A stretch of DNA of 64,000 nucleotides, taken from positions 159,610,896-159,674,895 of the forward strand of contig OY757904.1 of the NCBI GenBank assembly GCA_963585895.1, read 5' to 3'. The notes beneath the pieces are model-generated. The model saw only the letters and a program-made list of their open reading frames with translations, was not told the origin of the DNA and searched no databases. This document shows positions 1 to 12,530 of the stretch, piece after piece. Made by a program: the position numbers and the translations under genes. Each line of letters starts with the position of its first letter. The stretch's first letter is position 1. Source of the stretch: Sepioteuthis lessoniana (Eukaryota > Mollusca > Cephalopoda > Myopsida > Loliginidae).

Positions 1-400
1 CCTCTGTGTATGGAATCGAAGGCCTTGGTAAAGTCGACAAATAGTAATGTCGCCTGTAAGTTTTTTGCCCGAACGCCTTCCAGGATTCTACGGATGGTCA
101 GTATTTGTGAGGTTGTGGATCTATTTCTCCGGAAGCCATTTTGGTTTTTCCTAAGGATGTTGTCTATTTTGGGTTCTATGCGGTTTCGTAGTAGGGCATT
201 GTAGATTTTGGCTGCTATGGATGTAAGTGTTATCCCTCGGTAGTTCTTGGCTAGTCCGAGGTCGCCTTTTTTAGGGAATGGAAGGATGCATCCCTTCGTC
301 CATCGTTCTATCCTATTTTGACTATAGACTGCGTTGCATTGCCGGAGCAGTATATCGTCGAATTGTCTCGTCTTTCACACTTCTGGGGGGATCTCAATAA
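1..400 (-). pseudogene. RTE-like LINE reverse transcriptase fragment, runs off left edge
   Basis: The minus strand is open from about 374 to position 1 and reads as the finger and palm start of a non-LTR retrotransposon RT. Visible blocks are GCILPFPKKGDLG, KNYRGITLTSIAAK, the GFRRNRSTTSQ block and FVDFTKAFDSIHR (RT motif A, with its catalytic D). One TGA (plus positions 375-377) replaces the W of the expected EVWKT. Upstream, similarity fades near 400, so the copy looks 5'-truncated there. The catalytic YADD box and 3' end would lie left of the window. The same family recurs at 21105, 26695, 40010, 48345, 50755, 57327 and 61386. Family placement as RTE-like rests on the single APE-RT layout and the (ATG)n tails of other copies. 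Confidence 0.85.
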
Positions 401-2721
401 ATCCAAACCCGAAAGAGTTAAACCTTTCATAAAAGATCGAAGAGGACCAATTTAGTATTCGATTTTTTTATCAATGAAATCCATAATTCTCCCTTAAAAT
501 TGAGTTATTCAATAATATTTTCCTCAGCATACCATTAATTTGACTCTTTCACTTCCTTATAACATAATTTTGTATATTTAAAGCTGAGATTCTGCAGCCT
601 TTGATGATTTTCGTAAAATATATGAAATTAATTATTTTTCAGTTATATGAATAATTTTTAATACATTTATGTGATGCTTTCATTTTCCAAAATATAAAAA
701 GTTGAGAGTGAAAGGATTAAATAATTCAATCTAGTTTGTTTAAAGTATATTTTATAAAACCAAAATATTCATCAATTAAAGAAAAAAAATAGTCATCTTA
801 TTTCTTATTTACTTCTTTAATGTTAAATAAAATCCATTAGTGAACATCTACTTTGCTGATATCATAATTTCTGCCAGGGTATTTACTGTAATCTTGTTAT
901 ATTCCGGCGTGTCTAATCTTGAGTGATTTGAAATATATTCAGGATGCTGCAATTTTATTTTCCGTTTGACTATTTGGGAAAGTTTGGCAACTAAAAAGAA
1001 ATGCTTTATTTACCGTAACTGGTACACGGAAATGTTTTGAGAGTGTAATGAAACGACCCCAAAAAAGAAAAAATATCGTTTTATTCAAACGAAATTGTAC
1101 TTAGGATACAGAATGGATTATAAAGATATAGATATTGAGAATGAGCGGGGAAATGCTCGACACGCAAGGGTAGCAATACGTATAGGTTTAAATAGAGTTC
1201 TCAGTTTCCATTTCCGGTAGCCGGAAGTCATTCATGGTCGGAAGCTGAGGTATAATTCTCAAAAGAAAGGTATCATTGAAAGAATTTTGGTCTGACTTGA
1301 ATTATTTTGTTCAAATACTTAAAAAAAGACATTCAATATCACAATCAAAGCATTGCTATCGCGCATGCGCGTAAGCATACAGACGAGCGTGCCCAGGTGT
1401 ACTTGTACACAGATACCTGTATATATACAGAGATGACAACACATAAACAAATAAACATATAGAAACATACAAACACTGATGTGTACATGTTGAGATTCTC
1501 AAAAATGTATTTGCTATTAAAAAGTTTGATTTAAAATATATATTGAATTATCAATGGTTACTGAGGGAAATAAGTCGTAAGATCGGTTAATAGTTGAAGC
1601 ATTTGTTAAAAAGTTCACAAGATATGTATATCCTATAAATAAAATAAAGAGAACTATAAAATTAATTAACTAATTCAATCAATTTTGGAAAAGTGTTCTT
1701 TCTTTGGTCACCGATATCCCAATTTGTCTCCCGACATAAAGCAACGAAGTTTAGCAAGTGGTGATTTCTTTATCCAGGTGATTAAAAAACATTAACACTT
1801 CTGTGGGAATGTCTTTATGATATTATGATTTCATACAGTTTCAATCAGTTCACTATTTCTGTCAAGACATTGTTGGAATCTTCTACTGATGAACAAAAGA
1901 TGTCAACATTTTTATGGGAGTGACTGCATTGGAAAATCACAAATAATATCATGAAAACAATCCGGGGAAAAGTCTGTACTGTAATAGTTGTCTCCTACCA
2001 CCAGTAACCCTAATGTTCTGCTGTGTGACTGAAAAGGTCAATCACCAGAAATATAGCTGCAGGTGTCAGAGACGGTAAGACACGAGACTTGGGGATTTTT
2101 AAAAAAGGTCAATCAATAAGTTACCGGGAGAGCAACAAGAAATGGCTTTAATTTCCAGGCAAACCAAAACTTCTCGCCACCATTGGATGTGGGTTACAAT
2201 TTGTGAAAGAATGGATTTTTCCTAGATCGACTTGAAAAAAAATACTTTTCGTCAGCTTGTTTTTGGGACCGGTTCAGAGGGATGTTGTAACATCGACAAT
2301 AAAGTGAGTAAGATTTTTATGAGACCACGTGTCTGGCTTTTCCTTTCTTTATATGAACAACCTCATCTTGTCGTCAACTTTCTGTCTTGTCTTTCTCTCT
2401 TTCGTTTTCGTCAACTTTCTCCGAGAAGCTCGCAACACTACATATTCTAAGAATGTATTAACAACGGTTGTGAACAGAGATAGGCTGTCGAAAACGTAAT
2501 ATCATATAACCGAATATCAGATAATCAAATAAAAGTTTTAATATTTTTGTATCCCCATATATATAAGCAACTGAACGCTTTATTTTATACTTTCTTTGCA
2601 TCTCAAAATGATACCGGGAAGGAGGAATGCATACATTAAATTGATAACACATAGTATCAAATCTGAACAGGCGAGGTAAAAATTATAGAATATTTTAAAT
2701 TCTACAAAATTCATTATTTAG
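401..2721. other. AT-rich region, no feature recognised
   Basis: No coding domain, RNA gene or repeat recognised. Frames are short and broken. A CA/TA-rich patch lies at about 1365-1480. Confidence 0.5.
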
Positions 2722-3268
2722 ATTGAGTGATTGATTTTAATGACATGACAACTTATCTAATGTTATTTTATGCCTAGTGGTTGGGGAACTGCGGTCATTT
2801 ACATTTTTTGGGTTGTTGTTTCTTAAGATCTTTTTGTACACAGTTATATATCTAGTATTCCTTTATAATACAAATAACTTGAGTACATTTGGAGGGTTTA
2901 AAGTATTTCAATTTAATGCTAATAATTCATGCACAATTGTATATAGTATCATATAGCAGTTATTTGTACTTTAATACTAATCATTTATTTGCCTACAGTT
3001 ATATGGCTTCACGTATTTATATCCAATAGAATAATTTTCAAACAATTGAACCCCAGATAGGACCCTAACAGACATTACCATTCCAGGTCAGAGTGAATCT
3101 GGGAATTATGGAAATGAAAGGATACTTCACATTTCCTAGAACTCCTTACAAGTGCCTCAGTTTCAGATGCAATTTTGTGTCATACCCAGAACACCTCTTT
3201 TGGGGTGGAAAGTCTTATCCTTCTACAAAGGATGTCGTCAGTTCTACGCTTCACCAACTGCACGTATA
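2722..3268 (+). repeat. Dispersed repeat family D, near full length
   Basis: Starts at a GATTGATTTTAATG-type end and finishes near TTCTACGCTTCACC. It shares with the other family D copies an opening about growth of 'TTATTTTATGC', a central TATCATATA-rich part, and a 3' half containing GGTCAGAGTGAATCTGGGA, ATGGAAATGAAAGG and TCATACCCAGAACA. No protein domain and no convincing pol III boxes are seen, so the class is unknown. Compare 9268, 14945, 16655, 17385, 27985, 42535, 43870 and 60905. Confidence 0.6.
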
Positions 3269-3711
3269 TTCTTGAGAGAAAAGCAATCAGGAAAGATGCA
3301 CTGAAGTAATTTTTAATGTAATTAAAATCTTTCTTCTCTTAAGAAAAGTTATCTTGCTTTGCAGATGCACAACAGACCCTTCGTAACAATACAATGTAAC
3401 TTGTTCGAACTCTTTGACATGGTAAATTCCAAAAGATCCATAAAATAAGCCGATTCAGTGAGCAAGGAAGTAACAGGATTTAGTAGACCAAAATACCCTG
3501 ATCTGAATAGGATTATTTCAAAGAGTTGGGTGCAGTGTATGGAATAAGAACAGAAATAAAACTGAATGGACGAAGATGCATAAAATATTAAAAGATAATT
3601 CTATTATCTTACTAAACAAGGTTATCAGTATGTTACAAAAAGATTGGTTTAATACAAGGGTTCAGGGAAAGTCCTATTACTCTCTGTGCAATCAATTGCA
3701 AGATCTTAACG

Positions 3712-3866
3712 TCTTTTTGGTGAGGTTTAGAATATGCTAAATGTATCCCCTGAAGAGGGATATGACCCTTCAAAAGGGGTGATACCAAACAGAATTTGAT
3801 GATGAGGCCCCAGTTCTGGAGATCTGTGGAATGTGGAGTACTCCTTCACTGCTATTAAACCCAGTT
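3712..3866 (-). repeat. Family D fragment
   Basis: Reverse-oriented 3' half of family D. Matching blocks are a degenerate GGGGTGATACCAAAC, GATGATGAGGCCCCAG and TGGAGTACTCCTTCACTG. It lies 450 bp from a plus-strand copy, giving an inverted pair. Confidence 0.55.
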
Positions 3867-3951
3867 CTTTATATACATATCGTGGCGAAGAAGTAAGAGG
3901 GCGATCAATGACAAAATTTATTATTGACTACCCTATCACTCCTGTGCAATC

Positions 3952-3969
3952 ATATATATATATATATAT

Positions 3970-4021
<52 letters not shown>
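3952..4021. repeat. (TA)n(GA)n microsatellite
   Basis: About 10 TA units run directly into about 24 GA units. Confidence 0.9.
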
Positions 4022-4023
<2 letters not shown>

Positions 4024-5579
4024 TGAGTTAATTAGTTCCCGACTGAAACAAAAATTGAGATTTTAAACAAATTATATATATATTTTTATATGTGTCTGGT
4101 GTGACTGTTACAGGTTACTTCTGAAGGGTGAAGTACGGTTTACAGTTAGTGGTAATAAATAAGGAAAAACACCATCTACCCAAACGTCTGACGATCGATG
4201 TGTAATCATGAAACTTACAGTAATGCAAAGAGACTGTACTGACTGGCCGGTTTTAGAGGTTTTTTAGACACAATTTTTAAAAACGAAAAGCCGGTGTAAA
4301 ATTCTGTTGTGGTTTTATGCCAGATATTGAGTATTGTAAGAAAAACAATGTGAGTCGTATTTATTTTTTTTATTCATTTTACATAGCAAATATTAAATGT
4401 GTGTGTGTGTGTGTACGAATGAGAATGAGAGATAGAGAGAAAGGTGGGGATGGAAATTTATACTTCATGACTTTAATGTGTGCATTTACCAATTGGTATA
4501 AGAGATTTTGTATGAAGATTTTCAAGGTAAGGAAAGACAATTCTACTTGAAGATTGACACAGCACAATCTTCCCATCTTCATTTGGCTTTGTGCCGAGAA
4601 AAACTACGATTTGATAATTCGCAGCAAGAAACTTAAGTAAAATTAAGAACTTATCCAATTATATTGTATAAAAATGCAAAAAGTTTAAGCATACACCATA
4701 CAGTTGCCACTAAATAAAGTCAAAAGAAAATCTTTTATTTGAAAAATCATAAATGCTTAACTGTTATAGTTGCTAAGGAATTTTGATTGTCAAATACAAT
4801 GAAATATACAACTACTTTCCTAACATAGAAAACTCCCTTTTTGATTAAAAGATCCAAACTTTATATGGAAACCAAAATCTGTTGGGATGTGATCATGGTT
4901 GTTAATATCATTGTAGATGTTTAATATTCACTCAGGAAATAAGTCCGTGTTTCTGCTGTCACTTTACGGATTGTTTTTCTCACCAAGATGGAAATCCGAA
5001 TCCTGCAGCTGGTGCTCGGAGCAGGATTCTTCTCTTCTTTTCATTTACACAACTGACGTCCAACGATTTCCAAATGATTGCTTTCGATTTTTGTTGCTAT
5101 TCGTTTCCATGTTTTCAATACATGCGATCTTCAATTTTTCTATTTACGATTGATCTCTGTTGACTGTATCAATTATATTTGAATCTATTGGTTGACATGC
5201 TGAGTAATCGCCCTTCATGGCACTTTTCAATCAATAGAGGTTACTTGGTAACATCCACCTCATCTCCAAATAACATGTAGAAGTTTGTCCAGTTTTACTG
5301 AAGATATTTGAATAAACTTTTTATTAAGGAAAGAATAAAATTTTTCAACATGTATTTAGCAAGCTAAATCAACAGATTCTTTTGTAGTATTGTGACTTCG
5401 ATTCTCACTGAGTGACTTACTATTGTAAGTTTAATATCAATATTCGTATGAATTATAAATCTTTGTGTCGGAATTGCATCATACCGCATTCAGAATCCAT
5501 CAGAAAAATACTAGATTAATAAAAGAAGTTTTCTAATTGCATGAATGGAATACTTGGTAAAAATAATTGATGTGACGAG

Positions 5580-5621
<42 letters not shown>

Positions 5622-5695
5622 AAAAGGGAATGCAAATGAAAACTATTTTTGCGAAAAAGTGTGCTGGGATGTTATTATAGCCGAGGAGAAGATAT

Positions 5696-5758
<63 letters not shown>

Positions 5759-6385
5759 CACAAGAAGTTCATTACTTGAACGTTTCATGTAGAATGGACA
5801 ATCATCCGACAGAAATGTGAGAAAAGTGGCAATTTAAACATATTTATATTGTATTGTATAGTCATGTTGGAGGATGTCAGTAAACGTTACACTCACACAA
5901 GAAAAATAAATTTGTCAGCATATTTTCCATAATAAAATGATGTATTGTGGACAGAGCACAAAACCCTTTTACAAAGCGAGGTAACAATAACTCCGGATTG
6001 TGTGTGTAAATCTATGCATGTTAGAATAAATTGAAAACAAATTGTTGAACAAAAGAAGAGAATTGATATCAAAGCGAAAACATGTTAATAAACTTCTGTA
6101 TTATTTACCACCTGAATAATTCCATAATTTATTCGGACTGGGGTCTAATTATATATGTATCTATATAATTTATTTTCTCGTCGGAGCGTCATGAGTACTT
6201 ACATCTTACTTCATAACTATATACTACACACTACAAATCGGTTGATAAGCCACTTTTCTCACATTTCCGTTCGATGATTGTGTACATCGCATAAAATTTC
6301 AAGTAACGGACTTATAGTGTTTATATATATATATATATATATATAAAGCAAGGTCTACGTTGCCGAAACTCGATATTTGCCAGTT
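4022..6385. other. AT-rich region with three (AT)n arrays
   Basis: No gene recognised. Microsatellites are (TG)n at 4398-4414 and (AT)n at 5582-5619, 5700-5755 and 6318-6346. The last two flank sequence without recognisable coding potential. Confidence 0.6.
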
Positions 6386-6528
6386 TAGCTGCTAGTGTTG
6401 GGATACATAGGTGGCACACCGGTGGGTCCAGCTGGCGAGACGGGTATTATTTGGAAAGACCCGAAATTCCCCAAGGATTCAGCCAAAAACATAATTGACG
6501 ACGTCACCCCGCGCTCTTTAATTGACCA
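6386..6528 (+). other. Candidate orphan host exon (~143 bp)
   Basis: A GC-richer island within AT-rich DNA. It is preceded by TTTGCCAGTTTAG, a possible splice acceptor, and ends CAG followed by GTGTAT, a good donor. One plus frame is open throughout: it starts LLVLGYIGGTPVGPAGETG and ends TPRSLIDQ. The other two plus frames contain stops. The minus strand is also open over most of the block, so the strand is not certain. I do not recognise the protein. It could be an exon, an unknown repeat fragment or chance. Confidence 0.25.
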
Positions 6529-6624
6529 GGTGTATATACATATATATGTATACATATGCATATACATATACATATATACACACATATATATGTAAATACA
6601 CATATACATAGAAACATATATTTC

Positions 6625-6708
<84 letters not shown>

Positions 6709-6709
6709 T
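6529..6709. repeat. Compound (TA)/(CA)n/(TA)n microsatellite
   Basis: Irregular TA/CA run to 6625, then about 26 CA units passing without a break into about 13 TA units ending near 6709. Confidence 0.9.
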
Positions 6710-7366
6710 CAAGGCAAATCTTATTCGAATACGAGGACATATTAGAGGAATGATAGACAATATGTTTCTTAACTATCGCACCGCCCTCGGGATTTACAAA
6801 TTATTAACATAATTCTCTCATTTTTATCAAAAGTTGAATGTACCAAACAGAAAACAGATATTATTATTTGGTCATTGTTTTTGTAATGTCCGATATATGA
6901 TAGCGATAGAAAAATGATGAAATGCTTAGATGATAACTGTATATGTTATTAATCTTATTTATAATGTCCAAAATTATTTTATATTGAACGATTTTGACTA
7001 CTTAACATGATTAAAGGAATACAATACATGCTAATATTTGTTCGAAGAGTTTTAAGTTTAAAAGCTTTCATTGTTTTTTTAAGTTCTTTCATTTTGTCTT
7101 TTATAAGTTTAAAAGTTTTCATTGTCGTCAGAGCAAGATTTAACTTACTCGGTTAGCAACAGGATCTTTTAAAAGATTGATCTGTTTACGGATCACATAA
7201 GACATACAACATTCGATGAATTAAAAAAAAAACTGTAATATTGTTACGGAAACAAATTAATTAGGGAGCTTATGGAATCGATTCTTTAAATAAAAGAAAT
7301 TGTCAAAGATGTCTGTCACTTCAGAGATGCAGTTAATATAGAAACTTACCGTAATGTAAAAATGTA
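6710..7366. other. AT-rich region, nothing recognised
   Basis: No coding domain or repeat family recognised. The TA at 7365-7366 is the target dinucleotide of the mariner that follows. Confidence 0.5.
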
Positions 7367-8211
7367 CGAGGTACATACGATAGGTTTCCAGACTTTTACT
7401 CTCTTCCGGCTGCAATGCACTTGTTGTACCGTTCCAACAACTTCTGGAAGGCCCCATGGAAGTCCTCCTGTGTGAGCGTGCCAATGACCTTCGTCACAGC
7501 CTCTTTCATCTCCTCAATTGTCTCATAACGACAGCCTCTGAGCTTAGGGAATAACCAAAAGTCACAGGGAGCAACGTCTGGACTATAGGGAGGCTGAGGA
7601 ACTGTTTTGATACCTATCTTGGTCAAATAATCAGTTACAAGGATGGAGTTGTAGACTGGTGCATTGTCCTGGTGGAAATGCCACTGACCCGAATTGAAGA
7701 GTGCTGGCCTCTTCCTTAGGAATCTCTTTCTGAACTCCCTTAAAACCTCAACATAGTAACCCTAACCCTAACCCTTTGGCCAATCAACTGAGGTGTATTG
7801 ACTTCCTTACTCCTCCCACACCTCTCATCATCCTTCACAGACTGCCTGCCTTCCTTGAATCTCTTATACCACTCAAAAACTGATGCTCGATTCCTGCAAA
7901 ATGCTCCAAAAGCAGTCTGAAGCATTCCATACGTTTCTGTGGCATTTTTTCCAAGTTTAAAACTGAATTTTATTGCATATCGTGCTTCTAAAGTGTCTGA
8001 TTGCATTTTTGAAATTCCCCAGCTGTGACAATCAGGCTTTAGTAAGGTGTATTTCAATTGCTACTGTAGCTGTTGATTTGAACCTGAAATCATAAAAAAT
8101 GGTCAATCATCTCATAAGATGTATAGCAATAACATAGTGAATTTTCAAGAGTCTCCGGCAATTTTAAATGCCCATACAAAAAACGTCTGGAAACGTATCG
8201 TATGCACCTCG
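7367..8211 (-). mobile_element. Mariner (Tc1/mariner) internal-deletion derivative, copy 1
   Basis: An 845-bp element flanked by TA on both sides (7365-7366 and 8212-8213). Terminal inverted repeats are imperfect: the left end reads CGAGGTACATACGATAGG and the reverse complement of the right end reads CGAGGTGCATACGATACG, both continuing into GTTTCCAGAC. Complete mariners are usually about 1.3 kb, so this one is shortened. The deletion junction (plus 7759-7776) is filled with three TTAGGG-type hexamers, identical in the copies at 36763 and 59631. It is non-autonomous. Confidence 0.9.
7396..8006 (-). pseudogene. Mariner transposase, internally deleted
   Basis: The N-terminal part, from MQSDTLEARYAIKF, is a helix-turn-helix of the mariner/SETMAR type (NRASVFEWYKRFKEGR) and continues to LIGQ. 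The frame then enters the telomere-like filler, reads RVRVRVTMLRF and stops. Downstream, another frame carries the C-terminal catalytic part: the region of the second catalytic aspartate (FHQDNAPV) and the third (PYSPDVAPCDFW). The segment with the first catalytic D of the DD34D triad is missing, so no active enzyme is possible. Start chosen at the methionine shared by the three copies. Confidence 0.85.
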
Positions 8212-9267
8212 TATATCTGGAATTTTGTATAATGTCATGAACGCACTCTTATTTTGGCTAGAATATGGACTGAAAATGAAAAAGGAATATTTTACATGAA
8301 TATAAAATGATGCAGACTAAAGATTAAAAGTTTGAGAGACAAACTAAAATGAGTTTGAATCCAAAGAAAATGGTATTTCACTTTTAGTCATAACTAGTAA
8401 ATATTATGATTAACAATAAAGATTTTTGTCTGTAATTCCAGCTTTTAGTATTACGTTGATGGAAAATAGATCCGGTATGATCTGTTGCAAAATTGTTGTG
8501 TTCTCTCTGGATAATTCTCAGCCTCATACAACTATGATAAATCTGAAAAGATTGATAACCCTCCATCAAATCATAATCCTTTTTATTCCACAATTCATAC
8601 ATCCGTCTTTAAGAAAATTATGAAGAAGTGAAAACTGCTTTGTTTATATTATTTCCTTCTAAACCAAAATACTTTTTATGAAGACAGCATAATGACATTT
8701 TTGAATCCTTGGAAGGAGGTTATTGATAATCGTGAAATCAATAATAATGAATAAATTATTTGCCGTGAAAGTATCGGTTCATTTTGAAGCGTTTAACACA
8801 TTCACCGTCAGCATCTTTTCACTGAGAATTATAAAGTCAGGAATAAAAGGCTAGGGATTTCTTCGAAACTAAATAGTATCACCTGAAATTAGGTATAAAT
8901 CACTTCAATGTGTAGAGGATAAAATGAATACAAGACGCGTATTTCAAAAAGGGAAACGTTAAGTAATTAACAACATTTGGCGCTGGACGTGATCAGTAAA
9001 AACTCTCATCCTTTAAGCGAAGGATTTTACAAGCAAGTTGAATAAATTATTTACAAGGTTAGACTAGAGATAAATGAATGAAATTTCCCCCGTGTTTTCG
9101 CGTAGTTTATGAAAATAAACATATAGCTGGAATTTGGATAACGGTCAAAGCTGGCCTGTTGAAAATTAGGTCGGACCCCAGGTATGAGTCTAACCAGTAC
9201 TTAATAATTCGGCCATTCTCCAAACATGGCTACCAAGGCTTGGAATAGGCTGGTTATTTCCCCTGTA
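8212..9267. other. AT-rich region, nothing recognised
   Basis: No coding domain or repeat family recognised on either strand. Confidence 0.5.
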
Positions 9268-9650
9268 GAGGCGTAAGAGACCCCCCCCAAAAGGAATATC
9301 CTGGTATGACACTAAACTGAATCTGACGGTGAGGCTTTGAAATCAGGAGAATGTGGAGTATCCGTTCATTGTGATTACTTTCAGATTTACTCTGACTTGG
9401 AGTGGTAGTAAATGTTAAGGTCTTATATATGGTTCAAATCGATCTGTTAGGGTGTATTTTAGGGGTCAAATCGATCTGTATTATAGGAATACTAGATATC
9501 CCATGAACTGTGCGTAAAAAAAAACTCAAGAGAAATAAAAACACAAAAATATACATCTGATGGTACAATGAACGCAATTCCCTATCCTCTTGTCATAAAA
9601 TAATCCTAGACAGTTTGACATGCCATTAAAATCAATCAATAAATTCAAAT
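9268..9650 (-). repeat. Dispersed repeat family D, near full length
   Basis: Reverse-oriented. It begins with a GTAAGAGACC / TGGTATGACACTAAACTGAA block and the GAGGCTTTGAAATCAGG block. It ends with CATGCCATTAAAATCAATC, the reverse of the family's GATTGATTTTAATGGCATG start. An internal short duplication repeats TCAAATCGATCTGT. Confidence 0.65.
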
Positions 9651-11680
9651 ATGATCATTTTGTTCAGGTTCAAGAATCATTTTTAGAGAAAATACATTGG
9701 AAATGGAATTCAAATGGATATGACCAAATATGGAATTGAATACGAAATATGAATCAAGTCGAATTACGAGATAAGAAAGTATTTGTTGTCAAGGGTTTCA
9801 AATATTAAAAGTTAAAGTCGGAGGAAGTGACCTCAAGATTTATGGCTTTTATCTGACAAAGCTAAAGAGAAGAAACTCTAATCCAGAAGAGAAATCAGTT
9901 GGATTTGCGATTGTTAAATGAGGTCATCTCAGTTTCCTGGACGAAATGAATCAGTCCAGTTGAAACCAGAAGGAACAATGATCGATGCGAGCTTCACAAT
10001 GAGATATATCAAGATCAAACGATAGAAGATCGACAACATACCCTCTTGTATTTATCGATCACGAACAAAAAGCAATTAGCCAAACCAGATCATATGAAGT
10101 TAATTTAGATCAATGACTGCTCATTTTTTATTAGGTAAATCATTGGGTGGGGGTTGACTACACTCCTGCCCTCCCCTCGGAAGAATACAATTGCTAATGT
10201 CAGTTTATTTGTTAATTTTACTAGGTTTACAAAATATCTTAATTTTGATTCATATAGCATAGTCCCTGACGACTGCTATATCGTTGATAGCTAATCGTCA
10301 GATAGAGGAGGAGAAAAAAAAACACAATTCATCTCAAGTGTTAAGACCTTTGGTGCTTTATTTTCTCTGTTCTGTTTCTGAAGTCGTGGAAGTAGGTGAA
10401 AATAGATAACGGACAGAATGTGCATTGTAGCGTCTTCATTCTTATAAGAACCGACTGTTCTTGTATCTTTGAAAGACTCACTTGCCCTCTGAACACGTGA
10501 ACGCTTCTCTCCTCGTACCCCACCCACAAAATGTGAGCGAATCAAGAAACCCATCTTTACAGAACACCCAATTTCCACTTTCACCTCGCGTGTACATCAT
10601 CTGGACAGCTATCGCTACCACTTGAATGACCAACCGAGTCTCGTGGCCCCGTCAAGTACTTGGTAACCGCTGTTTTTGTCGGGAGAGCTAAAAAAAGCAT
10701 ATCGTATTACATCTAGAATTCTTGACGAGATGTTGAATTTTTTCAACTCGTCTTTCTTCCGGTAGGTGGGGTTTTTTAATAACTTACCTATTATTCGTTT
10801 ACAACATTAGATTCAGATATATCTTTGAATTCAAAATTGCTTATAATTTAAATTTGAATTGTTCACAAACAATTTTTTCTCAAGATCAAGGTATTTTTTC
10901 TAATCTGACAAATTCCACTTGCAGAATTATATCAACTAAAATAATCAAATTTTCTGTTTCATGTTAAAATCACAAGCATCAATGTCTGAAAAAGTTTTCA
11001 TGTTTTAAAAGTTGAAAAACAATATTGACACGAGTTCAAAATATAAATAAATAACGTTCTAATAAAAGACTGTAAAGCATGAAGAAGAAAAGAAAAACCA
11101 GTAGAAAAAATTGATAATGAAAGTAATTCCTTTTAAATATAAAAATAACCAAAAATAAATCTACTGCAGCAAGTTGATTTGAGAGATTCCATTTTACTGC
11201 AGATGTACAAAGCCTTTTTATAGCAATGGAAATTATGTCACTAAATTTGGCATAAATCAAATTTGATAAATGATAGAAATCCAGACGTGTTTCGTGATCG
11301 AGAGTCTTCTCTATCTCTCATTGGTGTCAGTTTTTGAGAAAGGACAAATAGTTAGAATTTTGAAAGTTTTGTATCGAGATATCCTTCTTTATAAGATTGA
11401 CGCAACGTGATCTTCCTGCCTAGATTTCCATTCTCTGGCATCGTAAGAGATTACGATAAATTGATAAATATTTATTACTTGATGTCTGTCTCATCTTTTC
11501 GTGTTTAATCTTCTTCGATACTAAAGCTAAACTTAGTCTCAAGCAGACATTTTTTTCTCTATTCAAAAGAATATAGCACCACAGCCTTCTTCCTTCCATT
11601 TTCTTGTAATTCGTCTTGTCTTGTACAAAGTTAAAGTAACTAAATACCAAGTCAAAATACTGCATATATATATATATATG

Positions 11681-11711
<31 letters not shown>

Positions 11712-12184
11712 TTTTGTATGTGTGTGTGTGTGTGTGAAGAAAATTAAATGCAAATAAGAAAAATGTACAGAAAGTGCTCGATGCTACTATGGCAAAGCAA
11801 ATTTAAAATAAAAATATACAAATTATCGACTCTTACTGTCCATAATTTAAAGTTTCATGTGGATCATTTAATTGGGAGATGTACCAAAAAAAAAAAAAAG
11901 AGTAGAAAAAGTGGGTAACCAACCGAACCGTATTTTTACTTTGGGGAATAAATCATATGACAAGATATTTGTATACGTGACATACGCACAAAAAATTAAA
12001 AACATTGATTTTAGAAATCTGAGCTGCCAGAACACAGGAAAATTGAATCATAGAATCAGCCAATTGGTAAATGATACAGAAGAAATCAGTCAATGTGTCT
12101 ACACTTAGAGATCACCTTGTTTTTGTTTAGTTCTGCAGTCTATTATTTTCGGCATATTCTAGGATACATAACTTTTCTTTTAGA
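9651..12184. other. AT-rich region with one GC-richer block
   Basis: No gene recognised. The block 10310-10690 is GC-richer than its surroundings and has an open minus frame of about 97 codons (10291-10584) without a recognisable domain; it may be an old LTR or a unique sequence. A (TA)n(TG)n microsatellite sits at 11664-11736. Confidence 0.45.
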
Positions 12185-12487
12185 CGAGGGTTAAGCACTC
12201 TGACGAAGGAATTGTCGGCCGCCGCTCGCATAATGCAAAGCTCTTCGAAAGAATTGAGCACTCTGGTAGCTGATAGGGTATAAAAATGTAAACAAACGGA
12301 CGCTGCTGCTGCTGTTGCAACATAATACCTTATAATTCCCTTAGCCAAAGTGGTACGCTTGTTGGCCGAGCGGTCTGATACTAAGTCTAACGTAAAGTTG
12401 GACGGGTTTCGATCCCGGCTTCAAGTGTCCTACATGGCTAGCCACACTGAAGAGTTCTGATAGAACGAAACAGTCTGTCTGTGGATG

Positions 12488-12529
<42 letters not shown>

Positions 12530-12530
12530 T
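12185..12530 (+). mobile_element. tRNA-derived SINE, family B
   Basis: The tRNA-like part carries an A-box-like TGGCCGAGCGGTCTGAT (12362-12378) and a B box GGGTTTCGATCCCGG (about 12403-12417), resembling a class II (Leu/Ser-like) tRNA. The 3' body ends GAACGAAACAGTCTGTCTGTGG and an (AT)n tail. The same tRNA-like part and tail occur on the minus strand at 35855, 36140, 45418 and 49745. The segment upstream of the tRNA part (TTAAGCACTCTGACGAAG...) is also shared with those copies, so it belongs to the repeat. Confidence 0.8.

Noticed and set aside
7759..7776. Interstitial telomere as a chromosome-fusion scar
   Set aside because: The three hexamers sit at the same place within all three mariner copies, so they belong to the transposon and not to a chromosome end.
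12362..12420. Possible functional tRNA gene (A and B boxes)
   Set aside because: No cloverleaf with a proper acceptor stem. The sequence continues into a SINE body with an (AT)n tail and recurs as a dispersed repeat.
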